From contig NC_135384.1 in the NCBI RefSeq assembly GCF_049243985.1, positions 15,744,501-15,808,500 of the forward strand: a DNA stretch of 64,000 nt, given 5' to 3'. The notes below the pieces were generated by a model. The model was not told the origin of the DNA. It searched no databases and saw only the letters and a list, made by a program, of their open reading frames with translations. Both the position numbers and the translations under genes were made by a program. Shown in pieces: positions 33,693 to 44,987 of the stretch (positions within the stretch are counted from its first letter, which is position 1; each line of letters opens with the position of its first letter). This DNA is from Paroedura picta. Taxonomy: Eukaryota > Chordata > Lepidosauria > Squamata > Gekkonidae.

Positions 33693-33879
33693 ACTTAAGT
33701 TGAAAGGTATTGAATTTTGATGCAGGTCAATAAGCTGTCACACACTGTTTATCTTAGGTATGTTATCCTAAAATGGTGTGTTTCATGAATCATGTCATGT
33801 ATGTTTTATTGCATTAGCTCAAGACCATAATAAAACAGCAGAAAAACAAACAAATAAGCCAAGGGGATCAACTACAGTA

Positions 33880-33995
33880 TGTATTATCATCAACATCCTC
33901 CAAATAAAGCCCACAGCCTCCAGGCAGAAGATATGTTCCTCTCATCTCATTGTAGTTTCACTTATCAATGGGTCTCTGGTTTGCATCTATGACAG
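33880..33995 (+). pseudogene. Olfactory receptor pseudogene fragment
   Basis: It codes for pieces 'IIINILQIKP', 'SRQK', 'CSSHLIVVSLINGSLVCIY', matching the helix 5 end to helix 6 of the receptor at 38465 (IIINILQMKS, SRQKAFSTCSSHLIVVTLFYGS). The AFST codons are deleted and flanking receptor sequence is missing. A ~115-bp relic of this kind suggests that a duplicate once stood here, 4.5 kb before its intact relative. Confidence 0.85.
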
Positions 33996-34082
33996 GGGTC
34001 TCTGTTCTTTTTTGAGTCTGCAAGCACATTTGGAATTTTGATACGGCATGCTAAGTAAAGTAACAAAACAGCCGTTACAAAT

Positions 34083-34436
34083 GAAGAAGAAGATGATGAA
34101 GATGATGAAGATGATGAAGATGATGAAGATGATGAAGATGATGAAGATGATGAAGAAGAAGAGTTGGTTCTTATATGCCGCTTTTCCCTACCTGAAGGAG
34201 GCTCAAAGCAGCTTACAGTCGCCTTCCCTTTCCTCTCCCCACAACAGACACCCTGTGAGGCAGGTGAGGCTGAGAGAGCCGTGATATCACTGCTCGGTCA
34301 GAACAGCTTTATCAGTGCTGTGGGGAGCCCAAGGTTACTCAGCTGGCTGCATGTGGGGGAGTGCAGAATCGAACCCGGCATGCCAGATTAGAAGTCTGCA
34401 CTCTTAACCACTACACCAAAATGGCGGCCAGAAGTG
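34083..34436 (-). mobile_element. tRNA-derived SINE with expanded (GATGAA)n tail
   Basis: This is a minus-strand copy of the CTT-tail SINE. The tail at the low end has grown into a microsatellite of about a dozen gatgaa/gatgat units (34086-34155). The tRNA-like head ends 'ccactacaccaaaatgg'. Confidence 0.88.
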
Positions 34437-34554
34437 GTGGAGCCAGTCTTAAGCCACAGCTTAATTTCAGTAACATGAATTTCAGCAGGTTCTTCTGCTG
34501 TGATGGAAGCTGCTGCCAAAGCATTGCATATTACTAACATCACATTACAGTCAC

Positions 34555-35060
34555 ATTCAAACTTTATTACAATTGTTCAGACCAAGTTATATGAAGTCAT
34601 TACATAGGAGACCAAAAGAATATGGTCATTTAATATACTACAATTTAAAACAGATCATAAAATAGAACTTAAAACTATGCTACTTTAGAACATCGGATTT
34701 TTATGGTGGTGGCACAAAACTTAGCCAGCTGAGTTGTCACCTGGGGGGACTCATCACTCTTTGCATCATGATGTTCTGGCAACTTTTTAAGGAGTGGTTC
34801 AATCAAGTTGCTACGAATGTCTACATAAGCAGGGCAGTGGAACAATATATGCTTTCTTGTATCAATTTCGCCACTCCCATAAAAACATTGTCTCAGTGTA
34901 AGGAGAATGTTCTTATAGCGACCCTCTACAAGAGCTGAAGGCAAGACAGAGCATCTTGCAAGGGTAAATGCCCTTCGTTGTTTACTTATTACCAGTTGAG
35001 ACAGATAACTGGCAGGGGCCAGAACATATCTTGTTTTAACTGGGGCCAAAAAAGTTGGCG
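34555..35060 (-). mobile_element. Non-LTR retrotransposon 3' end with zinc-knuckle-like C-terminus
   Basis: The minus strand codes 'RRAFTLARCSVLPSALVEGR', 'CFYGSGEIDTRKHILFHCP' and 'LLKKLPEHHDA'. The spacing C...TRKH..FHC resembles the C-terminal zf-RVT-type region of LINE polymerases. Its untranslated tail ends 'cttggtctgaac..taataaagttt'. The same tail is at 53254-53545, and a diverged coding copy is at 51480-52270. The clade is not identified. Confidence 0.65.
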
Positions 35061-35064
35061 CTTT

Positions 35065-36145
35065 ACTCAGGTCCAGTTGACGTCATTTGTCTTGTCTTGC
35101 TTAACTAATGATCCAGCTTGATCATGAGCTAATTTGGATAATAAGTGTATGGAGAAGCTCAGACACATAGTTCCATAGGGGGGAAACCGGTAGGGGATTG
35201 TCTTTCTCATCATTACCACCACAACCCTTTCCCCAGGTTTTTGCATTTAAAAAACTAAGCATGGGGAATGTTTATAATAGATAGTGAATAAATAGTAAAT
35301 GTTTATAATGCAGTCAAAACTTCCTCACACAGAGGAGGTCCCTCTATTTTTGGCAAAAGGAGCATAAATATAAGAGATATTGTGTGATCATTCATATAGT
35401 CATCATCCTTTCCAGGTTCTCAAAATCTGCAGGGATAGCTGCATATGGAAAATTAAACACATGCCACTATTTATCCTTTGATATCACTGCAGTTCCCTGC
35501 TATAGAAGTCTCCAATCATAGGCACCAAATGATGGAAATGCTTTCTCATAGCTCTGTACTTCATACTGAAAACTACACCCTTGATGCCCTTTTCAAAAGG
35601 GCCAAGATATATGTAAAATTACTGCAACTTTCCTTGTAATATGTCCTCAGGCTTCAAGAATTTTCTCTTCATGGTTTCAGAGAAAGCCTTGTTACAAACA
35701 TTTAGTACAGTGGCAGTTCTATTAGTAGGTGTAGATTCCATTACAATGTCAGAACTGGCCTTTAACATCTACTAGTGTACATGGTTAGATATTCATTTAA
35801 GTCCTCATGTCTGCAATAAAGACAATTTCCCTCAGAAGTAACAGTCCTCTGGGTTCCATATACTCCCCTGAGGACAATTGTCTATGCTTCCTTCAGAAGC
35901 TTGAATCCAGCAGAGCAATATTTAAATTCAACTACCACAATGCTTTCTCCATCCAGATGGGTAAAGATGCTGCTTTGTGTGAAGGTTTAGAAAATAAAGA
36001 GGGAACCAGAAGAAGTCCAAGTGTTTAGATACTCAGCAAATAATTCCTAGAGCTGATAAGTGAGAGCTGTTCAGTAACCAATTTCGTGTAGATAAAGGAC
36101 TCAGGAAAAGAAGTGGAGTGTGCCTTGAGAACCCTATACCCTGCA
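35065..36145. other. 5' flank of the 38.4-kb OR leader exon; nothing recognised
   Basis: No gene or confident repeat is seen. The promoter of the 38.4-kb receptor should lie in the last few hundred bases. Confidence 0.35.
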
Positions 36146-36202
36146 ATGGGGAGCAGATGGAATATGTCTAATATTCATCTTCCAAATGAAATTCATTCTG
36201 AG
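36146..36202 (+). CDS. Coding leader exon of the 38.4-kb olfactory receptor
   Basis: ATG at 36146 (gcaATGg, G at -3 and +4) opens 19 codons, MGSRWNMSNIHLPNEIHSE, ending GAG before the donor gtaaaa. Phase 0 fits the acceptor at 38465 (intron 2262 bp). It keeps MG-x-x-W-N-x-S-x-I at the positions shared with the 13192 exon, including the sequon (NMS), but is two codons longer. The main exon has no ATG before helix 1. Similarity is lower than between the other copies, so confidence is a little lower. Confidence 0.7.
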
Positions 36203-36413
36203 GTAAAAACTCTTTTTTTCAGGAGTAGCTCAGATTTTTCCATCACTCTGTGGAGAAACTTGTGTCTGTAGATCTTTGTGACAGCAGAAGAACACACAGG
36301 TTTTGTTCTTTTGGCAGCTTACCGTCACTATCATCTCTGAAAAAGTAAGATGTAAGATTTGGAAAAGACATTATAAAAAGGGGAGAAACTCCTCTTTAAC
36401 ATCACATCTATTT

Positions 36414-36688
36414 GAAGAAGAAGAAGAGTTGGTTCTTATATGCCACTTTTCTCCACCCGAAGGAGTCTCAAAGCGGCTTACATTCACCTTCCCTTTCCTC
36501 TCCCCACAACAACCTGTGAGGTGGGTGAGGCTGAGAGAGCCCTGATATCACTGCCTGGTCAGAACAGCTTTATCAGTGCTGTGGCAAGCCCAAGGTGACC
36601 CAGCTGGCTGCATGTGGGGGAGTGCAGAATCGAACCAGGCATGCCAGATTAGAAGTCCTCACTCCTAACCACTATACCAAATTGGCAC
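36414..36688 (-). mobile_element. tRNA-derived SINE (CTT-tail family) in the OR intron
   Basis: This is a full-length minus-strand copy with a gaagaagaa tail, 'gagttggttcttatatgcc' and a head ending 'ccactataccaaattggc'. Confidence 0.88.
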
Positions 36689-37069
36689 TTTGGTACTTGA
36701 TACCACAGCTGGGATCTTCTGATATCAAAGTAGTGGGAATTATGACCTTCTCATATTTATGTTGCTTTATTCTATCAACAGGGTTTGGTAGGTTTTGCAT
36801 GAAAAGATGATACAGGTATAGATGATGTTGGTTCATCATCAGATTGCATAGAGCTTTAGCCATAATATACCAAAGACTTTATTGAAAATATGGTAATTAA
36901 TAAGCCTAAATTATGACCTCCAAAAGACCAAATGCTAAAATCAGTTCAGATTTTAAGTCTCTGTGAATGTACAATTAAGTCACAAGTCCAACGATGAAAG
37001 AGATTTTGTTTGTGTGTGTTCATCCTCTCCATCCACAGACAGACAGAAAGGAGGGTCCCCGATTTCAAG

Positions 37070-37280
37070 CTTCCATGATTCTATGATTCACCCACACATG
37101 AGGCTGCCTTATACTGAATCTGATGTTGATCCATTGAAATCAGCGTCCGAGATATTTCATATCACCTGCCGTCTGGTCCTTTTAATAGGAAATGCTGGGG
37201 ATTGAACCTGGGACCTTCTGCAAGCCAAGCAGATGCTCTGCCACAGAGCCACAGCCCCTCCTCCATTCTATGATTCTATG
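37070..37280 (-). mobile_element. tRNA-derived SINE (gattcagtataaggcagc type) between CR1-like ends
   Basis: The minus strand reads 'gctgtggctctgtggcagag', 'gcttgcagaaggtcccaggtt' and ends 'agattcagtataaggcagcc'. The flanks at 37073-37087 and 37263-37279 are ctatgattc repeats of CR1-tail type, so the SINE may sit in a CR1 terminus. Confidence 0.75.
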
Positions 37281-37447
37281 TATTTACCTATGTATTCTTG
37301 GACATAATGGGATGGATCCAGTTACTACTTTCACTCAATCTCCCCATTCTTAATACCTTCCCTGACCAACATAGCTTTTAAACAGAAAGACAGACAGAGA
37401 TAGACCCTAGAACTATAGTCCCACAGTATGACCTTTTTTGAGTAATC

Positions 37448-37738
37448 AAAGCCAGCTTGGTGTAGTGGTTAGGAGCAGTACTTCTAATCCGGTGAGCTGG
37501 GTTTGATTTCCCACTTCTTCTCCACATGCAGCCAGCTGGGTGACCTTGAGCTCACCACAGCACTGATAAAGCTATTCTGACCGAGCAGTGATATCAGGGC
37601 TCTCTCAGCCTCACCTACCTCACAGGGTATTTGTTCTGGGGAGAGGAAAGAGAAGGCAATTGAAAGCCACTTTGAGACTCCTTTTAGAGAAAAGCAGCAT
37701 ATAAGTACCAACTCTACTTCGTCTTCTTTGTCTTTGTC
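37448..37738 (+). mobile_element. tRNA-derived SINE (CTT-tail family)
   Basis: The head is agccagcttggtgtagtgg, followed by 'ctgaccgagcagtgatatcag' and a tail of 'ccaactctacttcgtcttc' repeats. It lies in the same intron as the copy at 36414 but in the opposite orientation. Confidence 0.88.
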
Positions 37739-38149
37739 TTCATCTTCTTTTCTTTTCCACTACAAGACAAAATGGTTAAATCCACCCAGTGTGTAGTTAG
37801 ACCTAACATAGTATGATATTGGGTTTGCTCTTAGGCTTTCAACTCCTGTATGTATTTCTGCCCATCTGTCCACTGAGAATCAATGTGCTGTGTCCATTGC
37901 AACCTTATGAGGAAATGTGGATGAGGATATTTTTAAACTGAAATAAGTACGGAGCATCACATGCCCTTTGTCTAACCGAATAAAGAATTTCTGCATGATT
38001 AGAATTCTAGCATGGATGTAAAGTGGAAGGAATTATCAGGTGTCAGGGTGCAAAAACCCATTTTGAATGTGGGCATATGTTTGCCTGAACTCTTGGTCTG
38101 GCAAAATACTGATTGAGGTATCCATGTGGCCTAGTACTGTATTTAATTT

Positions 38150-38335
38150 GGACCTTGCCCTTCCTCCATTCCTCCAAGAAACTCAGAGCTAATCTCCCTC
38201 CATCTTTCTCATATCTTTTTTTCCCTTACCATAATGCTACAAAGTAAGTTAGCAACCAGACCACAACTGCCCAGAGAGCTTTAAATTAAGGAGGGATTTG
38301 AACCACTCAAACCATTACACTGCCTTGGTGCTAAA
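38150..38335 (-). repeat. Worn SINE remnant
   Basis: 'ttcctccaagaaactcagagc', 'aaagtaagttagcaac' and 'gggatttgaaccactcaaaccattacac' follow the order of a minus-strand tRNA-SINE of the second family, heavily diverged. Confidence 0.5.
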
Positions 38336-38464
38336 TGCAGTCTTCAAATGTGCAAAAAATGTGTCTAGTCTCCATGTGTTATGTTATGCTTACAGAATGC
38401 ATGTACAAAATCCATTATATCTGATATAGAATGGCTGTTTCATAAACTTCTTTATTTCCAACAG

Positions 38465-39424
38465 CAGATAAATAACAGAACAAATCAAACAATCATCACA
38501 AATTTTATTCTCATGGGATTCAGTGGTCGGCCAGAACTGCAGGTTCTTCTCTTCTTGTCTTTCCTCACAATCTACATGCTTACTGTCACTGGAAATATTA
38601 TCATCATAGTGCTGGTTGTCACAGATCTACACCTCCACACCCCGATGTATTTCTTCCTAGGGAATTTGTCCTGCTTGGAGATCTGCTACACATCAACCAT
38701 CCTACCCAGATTGCTGTTCAGTCTGTTTGCTGGGGATAGGACTATTTCTGTTCATGGCTGTATTGTACAGTATTTTTTCTTTGGTTCCTTGGCATCTACT
38801 GAATGTTACCTCCTGGCCATCATGTCCTACGATCGATATTTAGCCATTTGCAGACCCTTGCGATACACAGATCTTATGAATGGCAGGACTTGCTTCTGGT
38901 TTCTTGCCATCTCTTGGATGAGCGGTCTCTTAAATATCGGTATAATAACATCTCTTTTGTTTGACCTATTATTTTGTGGCCCCAATGAAATTGAACATTT
39001 CTTTTGTGACATAGCCCCTCTGTTCAAACTTTCCTGCAGCAGTACCCACTTAGTGGAACTTGTAAATTTCATTTTTGCCTCCCTAGACACTGTACCACCA
39101 TTTCTCCTTACCCTGATCTCTTATATATATATCATTATCAACATCCTTCAAATGAAGAGCAAGGTCTCCAGGCAGAAGGCCTTTTCCACGTGTTCCTCCC
39201 ATCTCATTGTAGTCACACTTTTTTATGGGTCTCTGATTTGTGTCTATTTGCTTCCAGAAACTGACACACTGAAGGAGCTTCATAAAACATTCTCCCTGTT
39301 TTATACTGTCTTCACACCCATGCTCAACCCTCTTATATACAGCCTGAGAAATAGAGAAGTCAAGGCTGCCCTTTCTAGAACTGCCAATAAAATTGTTGCT
39401 GTAGTTAATTCCTTTTCTTTATGA
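38465..39424 (+). CDS. Olfactory receptor (class II, group A), main coding exon
   Basis: The exon follows 'ctttatttccaacag' and codes 319 residues beginning QINNRTNQTIITNFILMGF. Sequons NRT and NQT are present, but no ATG comes before FILMGF. The frame is open upstream to 38381, but that part is intron. With the leader exon at 36146 the protein is 338 residues. The motifs are PMYFFLGNLSCLE, MSYDRYLAICRPL, FFCDIAPLFKLSC, KAFSTCSSHL and NPLIYSLRN. The acceptor is a cagcag tandem, so splicing at either AG stays in frame and differs by one glutamine. It is the most diverged of group A, with a longer, hydrophobic C-terminal tail (VVNSFSL). Confidence 0.94.
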   Translation, partial: QINNRTNQTIITNFILMGFSGRPELQVLLFLSFLTIYMLTVTGNIIIIVLVVTDLHLHTPMYFFLGNLSCLEICYTSTILPRLLFSLFAGDRTISVHGCIVQYFFFGSLASTECYLLAIMSYDRYLAICRPLRYTDLMNGRTCFWFLAISWMSGLLNIGIITSLLFDLLFCGPNEIEHFFCDIAPLFKLSCSSTHLVELVNFIFASLDTVPPFLLTLISYIYIIINILQMKSKVSRQKAFSTCSSHLIVVTLFYGSLICVYLLPETDTLKELHKTFSLFYTVFTPMLNPLIYSLRNREVKAALSRTANKIVAVVNSFSL

Positions 39425-41372
39425 AAGTTCTGTAATGTATGCGGGCAAAGTAGTGCTAATATGCAAAGAAGGCTTGAGAAACCAACCGATTAGAAGACTT
39501 ACATTGCTGGCATTATAGACCATAGATTCCATTAAGGACCATCAGTGTTTACAAATCCATAGTCTCCCTGGTCTGGCTTAGATCTGCTGTGTTTCCATAC
39601 TTTGACATCAGTTGTCCTTATTGTGCAACTGCCACAGTGGCATTGGGTTCTGCTGGGCATTCTCTACAATGGAACTGGCTGTGTGGGGCTTGCAGTTTCC
39701 TGGTGGGGGTGCCTTCAGTCATAGGCACCCCCACAGGCAGAGTTTCCCAGAGTTTTATACTCCATATTGAAACTCAAGGTGAGGAGATGTGTAAAATGTA
39801 TTTCACCTCTTCTCATAATATTTTGTTTAAAGGCACAATTGATGATATCTGTTGCTACCTTTTTCTCGGGCCAAAGTTAGAGAATCTCAGAAGAACAATA
39901 GGAGATACATTTCATCCAACAATGACAAAATATAAAGCCAAATCTCTCTGATTTCAAAATGTAGTTTTGCCTTTATCATTCTTTTTTCTTTTTGGCTATG
40001 CTACTCACAGGAGTACACAAGGCTGCTGAGTCAGGTCCTCAGTCTACACATAGCAATCTGATTGACAGTACCTTTCCAGGAACGTCACCTTTTTATCAGA
40101 CGATGTTGGATACTGAACCTTCTGCATTCAAAGCAGATGCTTAACACCTCCACGGTGGCGATTCAGTTGATTCTGGCTCACCCATCCCATGGGGAGGGAT
40201 GCTTTGAATTTTGCTATAGACACATTTCCTTCAGATCATTATTGTATTCAAAGGTAGATATCACTTATTAGCCTGTCACTTGATCTCTTAATTTTTTTCC
40301 AAGCAGCTGTGAATGCTTGCAGAAATTGTTAGTGTTGTTTTTTCCTCAAAGTGTGCATGGTCAAGGGCACTGCAGATTTGGCACCACTAAGGAATATTTG
40401 GCCCAATAATGTAGGCTAGGATTTTATTCCAACGGAGCATTTATTGATTATTGGTTTATATGATTGTTGTGTGATCAAATTGCATATTGAAACAGTTTTT
40501 CACTGAACAGAACAGTTATACTGCAATGATGAGGAAGCAGTAGACCACAAGTCAGTTACACTGTGCTGCCCATTTAGGAAGGAATACAATGAAACCAACT
40601 GTCAAGCACCCACAAATAGATTGATGAACTATCATACTGATTGATGGTTCACAATAAGTCAACAGGGCATGAGATACTCTGTGTCAAAACCATGTTTTAT
40701 TATTTTGCCATGTAGTTTCATTAGTCATGTCTAGACATTCTTCCCTATGTGCATCTTATCGATTTCATCTTTAGCTGTATCACCTCAGTTTTGATCTTTT
40801 GTTATTGACCTGGTCAAGTGTGAATGCGGCAACCTGGAGCTTCCAGCTTCCTGTCATTCTACTGTGTTGAGCCTATGAAACAAAATATCTTCCAGGAACC
40901 TTACAAGCAGATATTGTCCATTTTGTAAACAAGGTGTCTTCATTCCCATACCATTTGTCTCTGGGATGGGGTGTGGCCAAGGGGTAGGGAAGGAATAGTT
41001 TGGTTAATATTTTCAGTCTTAGCAAAACCCCATGATGATAATTATTTCTTCAATAAAGAGATTTTCCTTCAGTGAAGACTGCTTACTGGGAATAATTGAT
41101 GGAATCTCATGGGTGCAAGTATGGTGTAATTGACTTGTTACACCAAAGGTAGATTGTCACTCCCCCTATATGCACACAAACATTATATCACACCTTTTCA
41201 CACACACCACAGGAGGGCAGTACAAACACTGAAACCTATATAAACTAAAATATGTGGTGGAGAATGGGATTTCATCTGGTCATTCCCACTGGGCTGCTAC
41301 CACCTTATGTCCATTCAGCATCACTTTTGAAATTGTATATTTGTCTACAGGTCATTAATTTACACACATAGG
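39425..41372. other. Intergenic between plus-strand and minus-strand OR groups; nothing recognised
   Basis: No gene is seen. 39589-39951 is open but shows no known domain. The two genes flanking this region point toward each other (convergent). Confidence 0.4.
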
Positions 41373-41592
41373 GAGACAGTGTTATGTAGTGATTAGAGAG
41401 TTGGGCTAGGATTTGAATTATTACAATTTCATTGAAGGTTGCTGGCCAAATTTTGGCCATTCATACACTTTTTGACAAACGTACTTCATGGTTGTTGTGA
41501 GGATGAAATGGAGGGAGACAGAAAGATTTTAGATATTTTGGGTCTCCTTTGGGGAGAACAGCAGGGTATAAATATCTAAAATAAATATGCTT
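41373..41592 (+). mobile_element. tRNA-derived SINE of a second family
   Basis: 'agtgttatgtagtgattagagagttgggctaggat' is a tRNA-like head. 'ggttgttgtgaggatgaaatggaggg' and 'gggtataaatatctaaaataaata' form the body and tail. It is moderately diverged. Confidence 0.75.
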
Positions 41593-41599
41593 GGCATAT

Positions 41600-42492
41600 G
41601 TGAATGTGGATTCTGAAAAATGCAGGGACCAAGAAGGCTGCTGTTATTGAGCACTGAAGGGTTGGATCAAATCAGCTTGAAAAGGGGGAGGGGGTATCTC
41701 CCTTGATAACCCAGAAAAGCTATGCTAGGGATTGTGGGACAAAAACCAGGTAGGTTGATACCTGTAGTCAATAAAAGAACTGAGCAAATCTGGGAGAAAA
41801 TGTTTCACTGGATACCACAACTTGTTTGCATATTAAAAGCTATATACAAATAGCATATATATCTCAGAAATTGCACTGTATAGATAGGCAGAGAAGTACA
41901 GTGTTATTCCCTTTTTAGATTTGTTTATTTATATACAAAATTTGTATCCCACTCAGGTGAACACCCTTTGTCACAAATGCACACACACAAGAATCCTGGT
42001 CTCTCACCATCATATAAAGAAGTCATGTCTTCACTGCACTGGTTCCTGTTTTGTGGACTCTGCAATTTACCTAGCATCCTGATCCCATTCCTTTATTCTT
42101 GCTCTTCCAGCCTCACACAGCCAGCCTGCACAGCTCTGGTCTCCCCTTTGAGTCTGCTAAGTGGATAGGGGGGAAATGTTTATAAGTTTGCTGACTTTCA
42201 CTAACTATCTATCTAGACATCTAAATATCTAGCTGGGTTTCAATAAATATCACATAACATCTAAGCTATTGTTTAATTGTCAGAATAACATATTTTATTT
42301 CCTATATGTCTAAACAGAACCCCCATGTTCAGAGGCAGTACATCTTTAAATGCAGGTTTACTGGTGGAACAATACAGGGAAGAAAATTTAGTCTCTGTTC
42401 ATATGCTTCTAGGTTTTCTGAATCATATTCTTGGATGAATGGTTGGGAAGCTAGACTAGATGAACCCCTGATCGTATTCAGTAGAGCTCCTC
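41600..42492. other. 3' flank of the 42.5-kb OR; nothing recognised
   Basis: No gene or confident repeat is seen. Most is A/T-rich, with short runs of catctaaatatctagc type. Confidence 0.35.
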
Positions 42493-43473
42493 TCATATTC
42501 TTACATTTTTGTAAAGTTTACTGACACTGTTCTTCAGTGCTTCCTTCACTTCTTTGTTTCTTAGGCTGTATATAAGGGGGTTAGCAAGAGGAGTCAATAT
42601 GGTGTACAGGAGAGAAAACACTTTGTTCAAGTCCCTTAGAGTGGTAGAGTTTGGCAAGACATAGACAATGATCAGAGTGCCATAAAAAATGGTCACCACT
42701 AAGAGGTGAGAGGAGCAGGTAGAGAAAGCCTTCTGCCTTCCTGAGGTAGATGGGATTCTCAAGATGGAACTGATTATGCAAACATAGGTTGCTAAAGTCA
42801 ACAAGAAGGGTGGGAAAACACATACGGATGACAATATGAAACTCAAGACCTCTATTGTCCTGGTGTCGCTGCAGGACAGACTGACCACTGGGCCAAAATC
42901 ACAGAAGAAGTGGTCCATCTCATTGGGACCACAAAACACTAGCTGGGACATGAAAGAGGTAGTGATGGTGATAGCCAGCCAGCCACCCATCCAGGAACCA
43001 AGAGCTAGCTGAACACATAGCTTATCATTCATGAGAGAAGAATAATGCAGTGGCTTGCATATGGCTAAGTAGCGATCGACAGACATGGCAGCAAGCAGGA
43101 AACACTCTGTTGTGACAAAGATGCCAAAGAAATAGTACTGGGTGATACAGCCTTTGAATGAAATAGACCTGTCCCCTGTCAAGAGACTATACAACACCCT
43201 GGGAAGGATGGCTGAGCTGTAGAAGGTCTCCACGCAAGACAAGTTTCCCAAAAAGTAGTACATTGGAGTGTGAAGATGCTCGTCTGATACAACAAGCACA
43301 ACAATTAGGAGGTTCCCACCGATGGTCATAATGTAGATCGCAAACAGCAACAACAGGAGTGGAAACAGAGCTTTCCAGTCAGTCCCAAAACCCAGCAGAA
43401 TGAATTCTGTGATCCTTGTTTGATTTCCTTCATGTTGTGCTTGCCACAGTGGCATGCAGACAAAATCCAGCAT
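42493..43473 (-). CDS. Olfactory receptor (class II, group B, most diverged member)
   Basis: A 326-residue receptor with PMYYFLGNLSCVE, MSVDRYLAICKPL (V instead of the usual Y before DRY), FFCDFGPVVSLSCSDTR, KAFSTCSSHLLVV and NPLIYSLRN. A splice acceptor (ttttctttctccag) ends at 43475, so the ATG at 43491 is intronic. The first ATG in the exon is at 43473 (MLDFVC) and a second is at 43455 (MPLWQA); both precede the NQT sequon. I chose the first, but its context is weak, and the leader exon at 45472 ends in an ATG in another frame whose reading would overlap it. Initiation at 43455 is a real alternative. Confidence 0.92.
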   Translation of the reverse strand: MLDFVCMPLWQAQHEGNQTRITEFILLGFGTDWKALFPLLLLLFAIYIMTIGGNLLIVVLVVSDEHLHTPMYYFLGNLSCVETFYSSAILPRVLYSLLTGDRSISFKGCITQYYFFGIFVTTECFLLAAMSVDRYLAICKPLHYSSLMNDKLCVQLALGSWMGGWLAITITTSFMSQLVFCGPNEMDHFFCDFGPVVSLSCSDTRTIEVLSFILSSVCVFPPFLLTLATYVCIISSILRIPSTSGRQKAFSTCSSHLLVVTIFYGTLIIVYVLPNSTTLRDLNKVFSLLYTILTPLANPLIYSLRNKEVKEALKNSVSKLYKNVRI

Positions 43474-43479
43474 ACTGGA

Positions 43480-44139
43480 GAAAGAAAACATAGAAAAGAG
43501 GGGTGATTGAACTCAAAGGGACAGCTAAACAAACGAACATTACAATCTCTGAATGTTTAGATCTCAGTTTGCAATATAAGTCTTGGATCAATGTGGTAAT
43601 TGTTCTTATTTTTCACATGACATTTGCACAGGATGACACCAAGATTTTCGCGAAACCTGTAATTTTTTTTTTAAAGGATCTGGCAATTTTGAAAAATAGA
43701 TGAATCCTATACCATATACAAAATAAATCAGGTTGGAACCGGCCATTGAACCGAAAGGAAGGTTCAATCTTATTTTTAAAAATTTAAAGGACAGAGAATC
43801 TGCATGTGGAGCAATGAGGAGAATAAGTAAGGAGAAGAATTTCATGAGCTTGAGCTAAAAAAACTCACTGAATTCTCAAAATAGATAGGCAAAACTGATA
43901 ACATATGAGACTCAGAATAGACTCTCTTAAACTATGTCCATCTCTTTACATTTTACCATCTGCAATCATGGGACTTGCATGAAAAGCATGTATGATGGGG
44001 CTGTAATAAAATTGCATCAATTAGAGAAAGCTGACTGGTTTCAGCCCATTCAGCCTTAAGGATGACTGGCCCATGTTTTTTCCAGTTTGCATTAACATTT
44101 AATTCTTAATGTCTGTGTTACCTAGAAATTGTGTCAGGA
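43480..44139. other. Intron of the 42.5-kb OR; nothing recognised
   Basis: This is A/T-rich and non-coding between the OR acceptor and the repeat at 44140. Confidence 0.35.
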
Positions 44140-44770
44140 GACATGTATTAAGTGGGGAATGGCTACCGAGAGGTCAGATAACTTAGCGTAGAATAAAAGT
44201 GCTTTTGTTTACCAGGTAATTCTCCCCTTATGGCAAAGAACAGATAATAAAAATAAAATAATAAGCAGTCTATATTTAATAGAATGAAAAATAAATAGAT
44301 GTAGACCAACATATAACAGGCACACTAGCAATCTAACAGGTGGTGAATTAAAGCATGGAAAGGAATGGCGTCCAGGAAAACAGGTAATTGAGAGATTTAC
44401 CAGTCCCGAAGACGTGGGAGACAAAGTCATAGTGACAGAACAGCCAGCGATGTGAAGAGCAATCTAGATGGATACAGAATACCAGAGTGGCAGGGAGACA
44501 GAAATCAATTTGGCTTGCCAAAGATGGGATTTTTATACCCTATTGGAAGGTCATGTGTGCTAAGAACTGCATGTTCACAAGGTGGGCTTGATGGAGGTTG
44601 AGACAATGGAAAGATTGGTGCTGACGGGTTTAGGTGATGACTCTAGATGGGTGTTAATGGCTCTGAAGAAAAGAAATCATTGGGGTACAATGGGACAGAT
44701 TCCAGGGGCCTCCATAGACTAGCTATCTGGGTGGGGGACGATTTTCTCCTGGCAGAGTGACTTATAGATA
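44140..44770. repeat. Unclassified dispersed repeat, related to 15840-16400
   Basis: See the partner copy for the shared pieces. The right part contains 'gatgactctagatgggtg' and 'tcctggcagagtgactta'. No ORF or family assignment is possible by eye. Confidence 0.4.
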
Positions 44771-44987
44771 AGAGTCAAAACACAGTGGCTTTATATGGAA
44801 CAACGCCAGATCCATCATGATTTTTAGTTTTCAGCATGTGTGCACTTTTGTATTCTCAAAGGGACTGGATACCTTCATGATTTTATTTCAAGGCAACTGC
44901 TATTATATCTGCTGTTTTATTACAGCAGTATTCTGCTTTATTCACATACACTCCTTTGGATCCATGAGCAATTTCACTCAAAACTGA

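Noticed and set aside
38381-38464. ATG at 38381 for the 38.5-kb OR
   Set aside because: It is separated from the receptor by the acceptor at 38464; the extension resembles nothing in the paralogues.
39589-39951. 120-residue open frame
   Set aside because: No recognisable motif, no splice or repeat support; probably chance.
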